A stretch of 64,000 bases of DNA from Burkholderia pyrrocinia. Its GTDB lineage: Bacteria; Pseudomonadota; Gammaproteobacteria; Burkholderiales; Burkholderiaceae. The notes beneath the pieces are model-generated. The model had not been told where the DNA came from, made no database searches, and was given only the letters and a program-made list of their open reading frames with translations. Shown here piece by piece: positions 24,804 to 33,500 of this stretch. The stretch covers positions 186,001 to 250,000 of the forward strand of contig NZ_CP070978.1 in NCBI RefSeq assembly GCF_018417535.1, in the 5' to 3' direction. Both the position numbers and the translations under genes were made by a program. Position 1 is the stretch's first letter. The number at the start of each line of letters is the position of its first letter.

Positions 24804-25664
24804 TCACACGGTCTTGCCGTGCTGCCAGTCTGCCTGCGGCGGCTGCATCCCGTGCAGGCCCTTGTACGGCGCGACGGGCGGCGACGACCAGCCGTCGAGC
24901 AGGCTCGGGTCGAGCCTGTACACGTCGACGCCGAGCGGCCGGCACACGTCGATCGGGTCGCGCGCGCCGGGGCCCCACATCGGCACCGACAGGTCGCCGC
25001 CCGGACACGTGGACATCGCGCACAGCAGATCGATCTCGGCGAAGAACTCGAGATAGTCGCCCGCCTGCGCGGGACAGGCCTTCATGAAGTACTTGTCGTC
25101 GTCGTTCAGGCCGGTGCACTGGAACACGTTCAGCACGTCGTGGACGTCGAATTCCGTCAGCCCGTACGGTGCGACCGCACGCACGAGATTCGAGTGGCAG
25201 TGGAAATGGAAATCCTCGCCGGTCAGCAACTTGTTGACGTACGGATCGCAGCGCGTGCCGAGCAGGTCGTGCACGCGACCGCCGTCGCCGTCGACGCCAT
25301 AGCCGGCAAGCGTGTCGTCGGTGATCGTGACCATTGGGCGCAGGTAGGGCAGCGTCGACCAGAGGCGGTCGAACGTCGTCACGTGCGCCGCCTGCAGCTG
25401 GCGCGTGCGCGATGCCCACATGCGCTCGCGCGGATTGTGCAGGTTCCACATGTTGAAGTCGGCGACCTGCGGCCCTTCCAGCGTGACGATGCGGAATACG
25501 TGACCGGCAGGTACCGTCCACGCGAAGCCGCTGCGGATCGGCACGACGTGCGATTCGATGCGTTGCCGCGCGTCCTGGCGTTGCGCGATCGCGGCGTAAA
25601 AGGACCGGTCAACGTTCAGGACGGAGCCCTTGGTGACCTGATAAGCAGCGGGATAGTTCGACAT
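24804..25664 (-). CDS. DUF1989 (urea-carboxylase-associated family) protein
   Basis: The product has 286 residues. Family traits are evident: IVTLEGPQVADFNMWNLHNP, SRTRQLQAAHVTT, a His/Cys-rich centre (DFHFHCHSNLVRAV), FDVHDVLNVFQCTGLNDDDKYFMKACPAQAGDYLEFFAEIDLL (read in parts) and STCPGGDLS. Related DUF1989 proteins act beside urea carboxylase, and members of this group have been assigned as carboxyguanidine deiminases. A deiminase or amidohydrolase-type step on a small nitrogen compound is plausible here. No urea/guanidine carboxylase or allophanate hydrolase is in the window, although the amidase could play the latter part. Co-transcribed with gntR. Confidence 0.8.
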   Translation of the reverse strand: MSNYPAAYQVTKGSVLNVDRSFYAAIAQRQDARQRIESHVVPIRSGFAWTVPAGHVFRIVTLEGPQVADFNMWNLHNPRERMWASRTRQLQAAHVTTFDRLWSTLPYLRPMVTITDDTLAGYGVDGDGGRVHDLLGTRCDPYVNKLLTGEDFHFHCHSNLVRAVAPYGLTEFDVHDVLNVFQCTGLNDDDKYFMKACPAQAGDYLEFFAEIDLLCAMSTCPGGDLSVPMWGPGARDPIDVCRPLGVDVYRLDPSLLDGWSSPPVAPYKGLHGMQPPQADWQHGKTV

Positions 25665-25752
25665 GACGCGGTGCTCTCGGGGAAATTTTCAGGCGTGGAT
25701 ATCCGGCCGGAATCCTTGTCGGTGGCCGGTCAGGCGTCAACGGGCATGTTGG

Positions 25753-25765
25753 ATTGTTCAACAAT
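25753..25765. promoter_or_regulatory. Second copy of the ATTGTTCAACAAT operator
   Basis: This is a 13-bp perfect palindrome identical to the core at 19593-19605. It lies 89 bp upstream of the DUF1989 start and about 10 to 25 nt downstream of the predicted transcription start, an ideal position for repression. Confidence 0.75.
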
Positions 25766-25782
25766 TTTTTGGCGCTGCGGGG

Positions 25783-25813
25783 AGTATAGGGCGAAGGCGG
25801 GGAGGCGTGTCAA
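25783..25813 (-). promoter_or_regulatory. Promoter of the DUF1989-gntR operon
   Basis: On the minus strand, consensus TTGACA (25808-25813) and TATACT (25783-25788) are separated by 19 bp, slightly longer than optimal. The operator lies immediately downstream. Confidence 0.55.
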
Positions 25814-26040
25814 TGGGTGGAAAATACGGAGGAGGCGGACGAATGCGCGGGTGGCTCGGCGAGTGTGTCGAGGTCCGGGCATGCCCCGATGGACGTTCAA
25901 CCTCGCCCGCGCCATGGGAATCGCGTCGATTGCCGCAACAACAGGCACAATATGCGACCCGGCACGCTGCGCACGCGCGTTCGTAATGCGAACGCACGGA
26001 TCACGCAGCATCACCGTCGCCCGAATCCTTCCCGGTCTTC

Positions 26041-27288
26041 ATGAACGCCACGCTCACTCCCGCGCGCGAGTCGAACTCGCCGCGCTTCCTGCTGTTCCTG
26101 ATCTGCCTGTTCGCGTCCGCTGGCCAGCTCGCGATCGACATCTACGTGCCCGCGCTGCCCGACATGGCGCGTTCGTTCGCGACGACGCCGCAGGCGATCC
26201 AGTCGAGCGTGTCCGGCTACATGGCGGCCTACGCGCTCGGCCAGCTCATCTTCGGCCCGATCGCCGACGCGTACGGGCGCAAGCGCGTGCTTGCGTTCGG
26301 GCTCGTGATCTACACGATCGGCTGCCTGCTGTCGCTCGGCGCGCAGAACCTGGAGACGTTCGTGCTGGCGCGCTGCCTGCAGGGCTTCGGGATCGCGACC
26401 ACCAACCTGCTCGCGAAGGCGATCATCACCGATTCGTTCTCCGGCCAGGCGCTGATGCATGCGTTCACGTACATGTCGATCGCGTGGGGGCTCGCGCCGA
26501 TCGTCGCGCCGGTGATCGGCGCGCATCTTCAGGAGTGGTTCGGCTGGCGCGCCTGCCTCGTGTTCCTGCTCGTCTACTCGCTGGTGATGTGGGCGCTGCT
26601 GTGGCGCTATCGGGAAACCTTGCCGAAACCGGTGCATCTCGAACCGCGCACGCTGATGGCGAACGCGGGCAAGGTGCTGGCGAGCCCGGTGTTCCAGAGC
26701 TGTTTCCTCGCGCAGGGGCTGTGCTACAGCATCCTGCTCGTGTTCAACATCGTCGGGCCGTTCATGGTGCAGACCACGCTGCACAAGCCGCCGACCTTCT
26801 TCGGCTATCTCGCGCTCGGCATCGGCCTGATGTATTTCCTCGGCGGGCTGTCGAACCGGATTCACGGGCGCGGGCTGCCGAGCGCCGAGCAACGGTTGCG
26901 CATCGGCGCGCGCGTGATGGCGGGTGCATCGGTCGCGATGCTGGTGCTGGCGCTGACCGTCGGCCTGCGCGTATGGACGCTCGCGACGCCGGTGCTCGTG
27001 ATGGGCTTCTGCGCGGGCGCGATGTATCCGACGCTGATGGCCAAGGGCAATTCGCTGTTTCCGCATATCGCGGGCCTGACGAGCGCGATCCTCGGGTGCG
27101 CGCTGCTGCTCGTGTCGTCCGCGATGATGGGGCTGGCCGGCTTCGTGTCGATCCACGTGCTGACGCCGCTCGCTGTGTTTTTCGTCGCGCTGTCGTTCAT
27201 CGTCGTATGGATGGTGACGAAGCTGCTGCGGTACCTGACGCAGCAGCAGGCCGCGACCGTCGTGTGCGGGAGCGGGGAAGCCGCGTAG
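26041..27288 (+). CDS. Bcr/CflA-type MFS drug exporter (DHA1)
   Basis: The product has 415 residues and 12 predicted helices. Bcr/CflA features: the first-helix sequence LAIDIYVPALPDMARSF, motif A in GPIADAYGRKRVLAFGLVIY (read in parts), and LARCLQGFGIATTNLLAKAI. DHA1 members of this group export sulfonamides, bicyclomycin or chloramphenicol. No regulator is adjacent on the same strand and no ribosome-binding site is obvious before the ATG. It is convergent with the next gene, with 4 bp between stops. Confidence 0.87.
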   Translation: MNATLTPARESNSPRFLLFLICLFASAGQLAIDIYVPALPDMARSFATTPQAIQSSVSGYMAAYALGQLIFGPIADAYGRKRVLAFGLVIYTIGCLLSLGAQNLETFVLARCLQGFGIATTNLLAKAIITDSFSGQALMHAFTYMSIAWGLAPIVAPVIGAHLQEWFGWRACLVFLLVYSLVMWALLWRYRETLPKPVHLEPRTLMANAGKVLASPVFQSCFLAQGLCYSILLVFNIVGPFMVQTTLHKPPTFFGYLALGIGLMYFLGGLSNRIHGRGLPSAEQRLRIGARVMAGASVAMLVLALTVGLRVWTLATPVLVMGFCAGAMYPTLMAKGNSLFPHIAGLTSAILGCALLLVSSAMMGLAGFVSIHVLTPLAVFFVALSFIVVWMVTKLLRYLTQQQAATVVCGSGEAA

Positions 27289-27292
27289 GCCG

Positions 27293-27982
27293 CTACAACG
27301 GGTGCGCCGCACCCGCCTGCGCGAGCAGCGCAACGGCAGTCTGGTCCGGCACTCCATTCGAGTCGATCGCGCCAGCCTTGGCCAGCGCACCGAGATCGCT
27401 GTCGACGCCCGGTTGCCCGACCACGAACGACGTGGTCAGGAACGCCGGCGTCGTCAGCGTGACCGCATAGCGCTGCTGCAGGTTGGTCACGACGGCCGAT
27501 TGCGCGGCCTGTACGGCGTTCGGGCTGTCCATCACCTGCTGGAAGTGCAGATTGCCCTGGAAATTGCCGATCAGCCCGGCCGTATTCGTGCCGAGCTGTG
27601 CCGCGAGGTAGACCAGCATCAGCTCGGTCTCGGGCGTCGTGTTGAAGGTGCCGCCCGCATAGGCGAGAGAATGCAGGCTCGTGCCGCCCGACGTCACGGT
27701 GATGACGCACGGCAGCGCGGCGTTCACCGTCACTTGGTAGTTGCCGCCGCCGTCCGTCAGCGTCGTCGCGGAGCCTGTCGCGCAACTGACCGCCACCGAC
27801 GCGCTCGCGAGCGCGTTGCCGGTGGCGGCCGTGCCGGACAGCGAGACGGTTTGCGTGTTGTTGTTGAAGCAGACATCCACGCCGAAGCAGGCGTCGCCGT
27901 TGCACGCCTGAAGCGTCGCGAGTGCTGCGACGCAGAGCGCGCCCAGCGCGGGGCGGGTGAAGTGCGTATGGCGAATGTTCAT
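27293..27982 (-). CDS. Putative lipoprotein with carboxypeptidase-regulatory-like fold
   Basis: The product has 229 residues. The signal peptide ends in a lipobox-like LATLQAC (Cys27). The Cys-containing segment ACFGVDVCFNNNT follows, then a beta-rich domain (SLSGTAATGNALASASVAVSC, GGGNYQVTVNAALPCVITVTS, read in parts) that resembles surface Ig/CNA-B-like modules, and a helical C-terminal half. There are four Cys in the mature part. No enzyme motif is present. It is monocistronic; pbpC upstream ends 270 bp away. Envelope location is well supported, function is not. Confidence 0.7.
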   Translation of the reverse strand: MNIRHTHFTRPALGALCVAALATLQACNGDACFGVDVCFNNNTQTVSLSGTAATGNALASASVAVSCATGSATTLTDGGGNYQVTVNAALPCVITVTSGGTSLHSLAYAGGTFNTTPETELMLVYLAAQLGTNTAGLIGNFQGNLHFQQVMDSPNAVQAAQSAVVTNLQQRYAVTLTTPAFLTTSFVVGQPGVDSDLGALAKAGAIDSNGVPDQTAVALLAQAGAAHPL

Positions 27983-28222
27983 GGTTGCGGGTGTCCGGGA
28001 GAAGGGGGCAACCGGTGAGCGTCGGGAATACGGCGCTGCTGATATTCTAGGTTCCCGATCCGCGGGTTGCTTGCCCGTTTGGCCGTTTGCCCGTCCAGCC
28101 GGAAACCTTTCAGTTCCCTTCGCAATGGGTTGTGCTGCGGGACGACTAAAAACGACGAGGGAACGCGCCGTTTCCGAGGGGGCGGGCGTGCCGTTCAGCG
28201 GCGCGAGCCTTGCAGCAACGCG

Positions 28223-28243
28223 GCCGGCCGGTAAGCGGCCGGC
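28223..28243 (-). terminator. Hairpin after pbpC
   Basis: An 8-bp perfect stem (gccggccg / cggccggc) with 5-nt loop lies 8 nt downstream of the pbpC stop codon on the minus strand; no U-tract. Confidence 0.45.
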
Positions 28244-28251
28244 TCACGCGC

Positions 28252-30504
28252 TCACGGCTTGTGCGCGGCCGTCTTCGCGAACGCGCCGCGCACCTCGAAG
28301 CTGATCGCATCCGCGACGTTGCCGCGCGCGTCGACGAGTTCGAGCCGGTGCCGGCCCGGCCACGGCATCCACGCGACGCGGTCGGCATGCCCGATCACCT
28401 TGTCGTCGAGCCGCCACGCGAACTGCGCCGCGCGCCCGGCCGAGCGCTCGAACCAGATCCGCTGATTCTTCGGCGGAATGTCCGGGTCGATCGCGAAGAT
28501 CGTGCCGTCGGTCGGCGCGCCGATCGTCAGCGGCGCGCGCGCGCCGTCCTTGCCCGGCGTGACCGGTGCGGCGAGCCGGATCGTGTCGACCGCCGTTCCC
28601 GCGACGAACCACTCGTTGCGTGCTGGCTCGATGTCGCGCTCGAACGCGATGCGGCGCGTTTCGACGCCGGCCGGCGCGCGCGGCGCGCGGCTCGGCAGGT
28701 CGCGGTGCAGGTAGCCGACGACAGCCGACCACACGGGCGATGCGCCCGTGACACCCGACACGTCCCACATCGGCGAGCCATCCGCGTTGCCGACCCACAC
28801 GCCGACCGTGTAGCGCGACGTGAAGCCGACCGTCCAGTTGTCGCGCATGTCCTTGCTCGTGCCGGTCTTGACCGCCGAGAAGAAGCGCGTCGCGAGCGGG
28901 TTGTCGAAGCCGAACGTGCGTACGCGCGCGTTGTTGTCGGAAAGGATGTCGGTAACGACGAAGCTGGCCGCTTCGCTGAACACGCGCGTGCCGCCGTCCG
29001 TATGCGCGGGCGCCGTTGCGCCGGACGCCGGTGCCGGCGCGGGCAGGTCGACGACCTTGCGCGCGACGCCGCCGTTCGCGAGTGCGCGATACGCGTTGGT
29101 CAGCGACAGCAGCGTGACGTCGGCACTCCCGAGCGCGAGACTGAAGCCGTAGTAGTCGCCTTCCTGCGCGAGCGGCAGGCCGAGCGCGGTCAGCGTGCGG
29201 GCGAAGCGGTGCGGCGTGACAAGCACGAGCGTGCGCACGGCCGGTACATTCAGCGAGCCGCCGAGCGCGCTGCGCACGCTCACCCAGCCCTTGAAATCCT
29301 TGTCGTAGTTCTGCGGAATGTACAGGCCGCCGCCGGCGGCGAGGTTGATCGGCGCGTCGTCGAGCAGCGACGCGGCGGTCAGCCGCTTTTCGTCGATTGC
29401 CTGCGCATAGAGGAACGGCTTGAGCGTCGAGCCGGCCTGGCGCGGCGCGAGCACGGCGTCCACGTCGCGCGCGCTCGACAACGCGCCCGACGATCCGACC
29501 CATGCGCGAATCTCGCCGGTCGCATTGTCGATCACGACGACCGCGCCGTCCTGCACGTTGCGCCGGTGCGCGGGCGCGTTGAGTTCGGTCAGCGCGCGCA
29601 TCAGCGTGTCGCGCGCGAAGCGCTGCAACGGCGCATCGAGTGTCGTGCGGACCTGCGCGCCGGCCGCCGGCCCGACCTCGACGGCGATGCGTCGCGCGAA
29701 GTGCGGGGCGAGGGCGGCGCCGTCCGCCGTGGTGTCGTTACGTACGGCGTTGGCCGGGCGCGCGGTGACGAGCTGCACGTAGCCGTCGAGCGACGCGCAC
29801 GCCTGCTCGGCATGCATGTCGCGCAGGATCCGGCATGCGCGCTCGGCAACCTTCGCGGGCGTCGCGTTGGGCGCGCGCACCAGTGCGGCCGCGATCGCGG
29901 CTTCGCGTGCGTCGAGGCCCGACGGCGCCTTGCCGAACAGCGCCTGCGACAGCGCGCCGAGCCCGACCGTCTCGCCGCGGAACGGCACCAGGTTCAGGTA
30001 CGCCTCGAGAATCTGGTCCTTGCGCCAGCCGCGTTCGAGCAGCAGCGCGTTCATCGCCTGCGTGGCCTTCTGCGGCAGCGAGCGCTGGCCCGAGCGGCGC
30101 GGCGAATCGCTGAGCAGCCCGGCGAGCTGCATCGTCACGGTCGATGCGCCACGCGTGCGCTCGTTCCACAGGTTGCCCCACGCGGCACCGGCGATTCCCC
30201 GCCAGTCGACGCCGCTGTGTTCGTAGAAGCGCTTGTCCTCGGAGACGACGATCGCGTCGCGGAACGCGGGCGACACGTCCGTGAGCGACACCCAGTCGCC
30301 GCGCCGTTCGGTGAGGTCGACGCGCGTGCGCTGCAGTGGCGTGCCGTCGCGCGCGAGCAGCACCCAGTCGGAACTGCGCCAGTTGCGGCGCACGTCGTCG
30401 TAGCCGGGCAGCGCATGCGCGACGACCGGCGCGGCCAGCACGACGGCGACGAATACTCGGCCGGCGACACGCGCCGGCCGCGGCAAAACCCGATCGATCA
30501 TCAC
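28252..30504 (-). CDS. pbpC: Penicillin-binding protein 1C (bifunctional glycosyltransferase/transpeptidase)
   Basis: The product has 750 residues with an N-terminal signal-anchor. The GT51 domain shows catalytic Glu89 in EDKRFYEHSGVD, then GASTVTMQLAGLL. The transpeptidase domain has STLK (Ser359-Lys362), SLN in LGGSLNVPAVR, and KTGTSKDMRDNW. A C-terminal PBP1C-specific beta domain follows (PLTIGAPTDGTIFAIDPDIP, FAWRLDDKVIGHADRVAWMP, read in parts). Four bases separate it from the alpha-2-macroglobulin gene upstream. This is the conserved bacterial pairing in which the macroglobulin is thought to protect the periplasm and PBP1C to repair the wall after damage. Confidence 0.93.
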   Translation of the reverse strand: MMIDRVLPRPARVAGRVFVAVVLAAPVVAHALPGYDDVRRNWRSSDWVLLARDGTPLQRTRVDLTERRGDWVSLTDVSPAFRDAIVVSEDKRFYEHSGVDWRGIAGAAWGNLWNERTRGASTVTMQLAGLLSDSPRRSGQRSLPQKATQAMNALLLERGWRKDQILEAYLNLVPFRGETVGLGALSQALFGKAPSGLDAREAAIAAALVRAPNATPAKVAERACRILRDMHAEQACASLDGYVQLVTARPANAVRNDTTADGAALAPHFARRIAVEVGPAAGAQVRTTLDAPLQRFARDTLMRALTELNAPAHRRNVQDGAVVVIDNATGEIRAWVGSSGALSSARDVDAVLAPRQAGSTLKPFLYAQAIDEKRLTAASLLDDAPINLAAGGGLYIPQNYDKDFKGWVSVRSALGGSLNVPAVRTLVLVTPHRFARTLTALGLPLAQEGDYYGFSLALGSADVTLLSLTNAYRALANGGVARKVVDLPAPAPASGATAPAHTDGGTRVFSEAASFVVTDILSDNNARVRTFGFDNPLATRFFSAVKTGTSKDMRDNWTVGFTSRYTVGVWVGNADGSPMWDVSGVTGASPVWSAVVGYLHRDLPSRAPRAPAGVETRRIAFERDIEPARNEWFVAGTAVDTIRLAAPVTPGKDGARAPLTIGAPTDGTIFAIDPDIPPKNQRIWFERSAGRAAQFAWRLDDKVIGHADRVAWMPWPGRHRLELVDARGNVADAISFEVRGAFAKTAAHKP

Positions 30505-30508
30505 GTGC

Positions 30509-33500
30509 TCACTGCTTGCCCGCGTCGGCCGGCTTGACGGTCATCGGCGGGTTCGGCCACAGGCCGTACACGGACGGCGCGTACAGCGCCTCGACGCGCG
30601 TCGGCGGCAAGCCGAACGTGCCGACGTTGTTCAGCCGCACCGTGTACTCGACCGAGAATTTGCCCTTCGGCAGATAGTCGTAGTACGCGCGGTAGCCGTC
30701 GAAATCGCGCTCGATGAAGGCCGGCCACGCGCCGTCCGGCGTCTTCTCGCCCTGCGTCGCGGCTTCGGAATCGCGGCCGAGGCCCGAACCGAGGATCGTC
30801 GCGCCGGACGGGATCGGATCGTTGACGACGACCCACGTCATGTCGCTCTGCGCATCGATGTCGAGATGCACGCGCACGACGTCGCCGCGCGTCAGCACGC
30901 CCTTGACGGCGGGCGACACCGGCGTGACGGTCTTCGTGATCCGGTAGCCGGCCGCGAACGGCGCGCGCAGCGGCACGGCCGCGAGGCTCTCGACCGTCGC
31001 CCACGGGCGCCCGGTGCCTTCCTGCGTGACGGACAGCGTGGCCGGCGCCTGCGATGCGCGCGGCCACGGCATCAGCACGCTGCGCGCGGCGGCGGCGCGG
31101 GTCGCGGCGGTGGCCGACGCAGGCGTGTCGGCGGGAGCCGGCGCCTGCGACCACGAGATCGAGCGTTCGTTGCCGCCGAGCGCGACCTTCGTCGCGCCGG
31201 ACACGGGCGTGCTCTCGTAGGTGCGCGAGAAGCGCTCGACCGCGAGCAGGCCGAGCGCGTTCGACGTCGTCGTCTGCCATGCGCCCTGGCGCTGCAGCGC
31301 GAGCAGGCCGGCCGTGACGCGCGGCATCTCGTCCTTCCACGCCGGGTCGCCGGCGAATTCGAGCGCGAGACGCGCGGCGTTGGTCTCGTTGCTCGTCATC
31401 AGCCACCACAGGTCGTCGTCGCGCGCGGTCGAGAACACGAGCTGCGTGCCCTGGTACGTGAGGCGCGCGCGCAGGATCTGTTCGACCTGCGCGCGTTTCT
31501 CGTCGCGTTGCGGGATGTCCTTCACGCGCGTCAGGATCGCGTGATAGTCGATCACCGCCGACGTCGGCCACTGGTTCGGCGCGATCTCGATCGAGCCGAG
31601 CATGCGGCCTTGCGCGGCGCCGTAGCGCGACAGCGCCTCGATCGCGGCGAGCTTGCGCAGGTCGCGATCCTGGCGCGGCGCCCACGCGTTGCGTTCGATG
31701 CGGCCGTCGACGAAGCGCGCGAGCCCGGCTTCGAGCTGCGCGCGCAGGTCTTCCGGCAGCGCGAAGCGCGGGTCGACACGGCTCGCCTCGTCGGACAGCA
31801 CGAGCAGGTACGACGACAGCGTCGGGCTGCCGTAGTGCGAATTGTCGGACGGCGGCGGGAAGTAGCTCGCGAGCCCGTCGCTGTCGAGATAGACGGGCAT
31901 GCGTGCAACCAGCGCCTGCCACTGCGCGGGGTCGCGCAGGCCGATCGCGCGCGACGCCTGCTGTTCGAGGCAGCGGTACGGATAGCGCTCGAACCAGCGG
32001 CGCACGCCGGGCAGGCCGTCGGCAAGCTTCGACTGCAGCGACACGGCGATGCCGCCGCGCGGCGCGCCTTGTGCGTTGCTCACGGCGCCGGCCGGTGCCG
32101 ACACGGGCACCGTCAGCGTGCCGTCGACCTGCGCGAGCGTCGCCTGCTGCACGGTCACCGGCAGTGCGGGCACGACCTTCTGCGCGACCGCCAGCGCGTC
32201 GGACGCGCGCTTGCCGCCTTGCTCGGCCGCTTCGATGCGCCAGTTCAGCGCGCCGGCCGCGTCGAGCGCCTGCTCGGGCACGGTGATCGTCCACGCGACC
32301 TCGGTCGCCGTATTGGCCGCGAGCGACACGGTTTGCGGCGCGACGTCGAGGCCCGTCACGCGCGGCGTCACGACGACCTGCATCGCGCGGTCGGTCGTGT
32401 TGCGCAGCGTGACCTGCGCGCGGAACGCGTCGCCTTCGCGCACGAGCGGCGGCAGGCCGGAGATCAGTTGCAGATCCTGCGTGCTGCGGATCGACGTGCT
32501 GCCCGTGCCGAAACGGTCGGGGCCGACCGCCGCGATCGCGACGATCCGGAAGCGCGTGAGCGCGTCGTTCAGCGGCACCTCGACGGTCGCGCTGCCGTTG
32601 GCGTCGAGCGTCACGCGCGGATTCCACAGCAGCAGCGTGTCGAACAGCTCGCGCGTCGGCGCGCTGCCGCCGCCGCCGCCGGCCGGCACGGCCTTGCGGC
32701 CGAAGTGGCGGCGGCCGACGATCTCCATCTGCGCGGTGGCCGTCTCGACGCCGTATGCGCGCCGCCGCAGCATCGCGTCGAGCAGGTCCCAGCTGTTGTT
32801 CGGCATCAGCTCGAGCAGCGCCTCGTCGACGGCCGCGACCGCGATCTGCGTGCCGGCCGGCGCGGGCTGGCCGTTCGGCAGCGTGACCTTCACGTGCGCC
32901 TGCGCCTTGCTGCGCACCGTGTAGCGCGTCGCGTCGGTCGTCACGGCCACGCCGAGACGGTGCACGCCCGTGCCGACCTTGATCTCGCCGAGACCATAGC
33001 GGAACGCGGGCTTCGACAGGTCGACGAATGCGGTCGGCGCCTCATAGTGGCGGCCTTCGCGCCAGAACGCGCGCGCCCATTCGACCGGCGCTTTCCAGCC
33101 CCACGTGAAGAACGAGTACCACGGCACTTCGCGAATCCGGCCGCGCAGCGCGAGCACCGACACGTAGACGTTCGGCCCCCACGATTCGCCGACCTTCAGG
33201 TCGACGGTCGGGTTCTTGCCGTTCAGCTCGACGATGTGCGTTTCCATCACGCCGCCGCGCTCGACCGCGACGAGCGCGGTCGCGTAGCGGAACGGCATCC
33301 GCACCTGGAAGCGGGCCGTTTCGCCCGGTTCGTACAAGGTCTTCTCCGGGATCACGTCGATCCGGTCGGTGTTGTCGCCGCCGAACCAGAGCTCGTCCTC
33401 GCGCGTGACCCACACCGACGTCGATGCGTTCGACGTGCGGCCGTCGCCGTCCTTCGCGACCGCGATCAGCTGCACGTTGCCGGCCTGTTCGAGCGTCGCG

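Larger units (their letters stand above)
25665..26040. other. Intergenic region (376 bp) with the DUF1989 promoter
   Basis: It separates the divergent DUF1989-gntR operon and MFS gene. It contains a near-consensus minus-strand promoter and the operator palindrome described separately. No gene seen. Confidence 0.5.
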
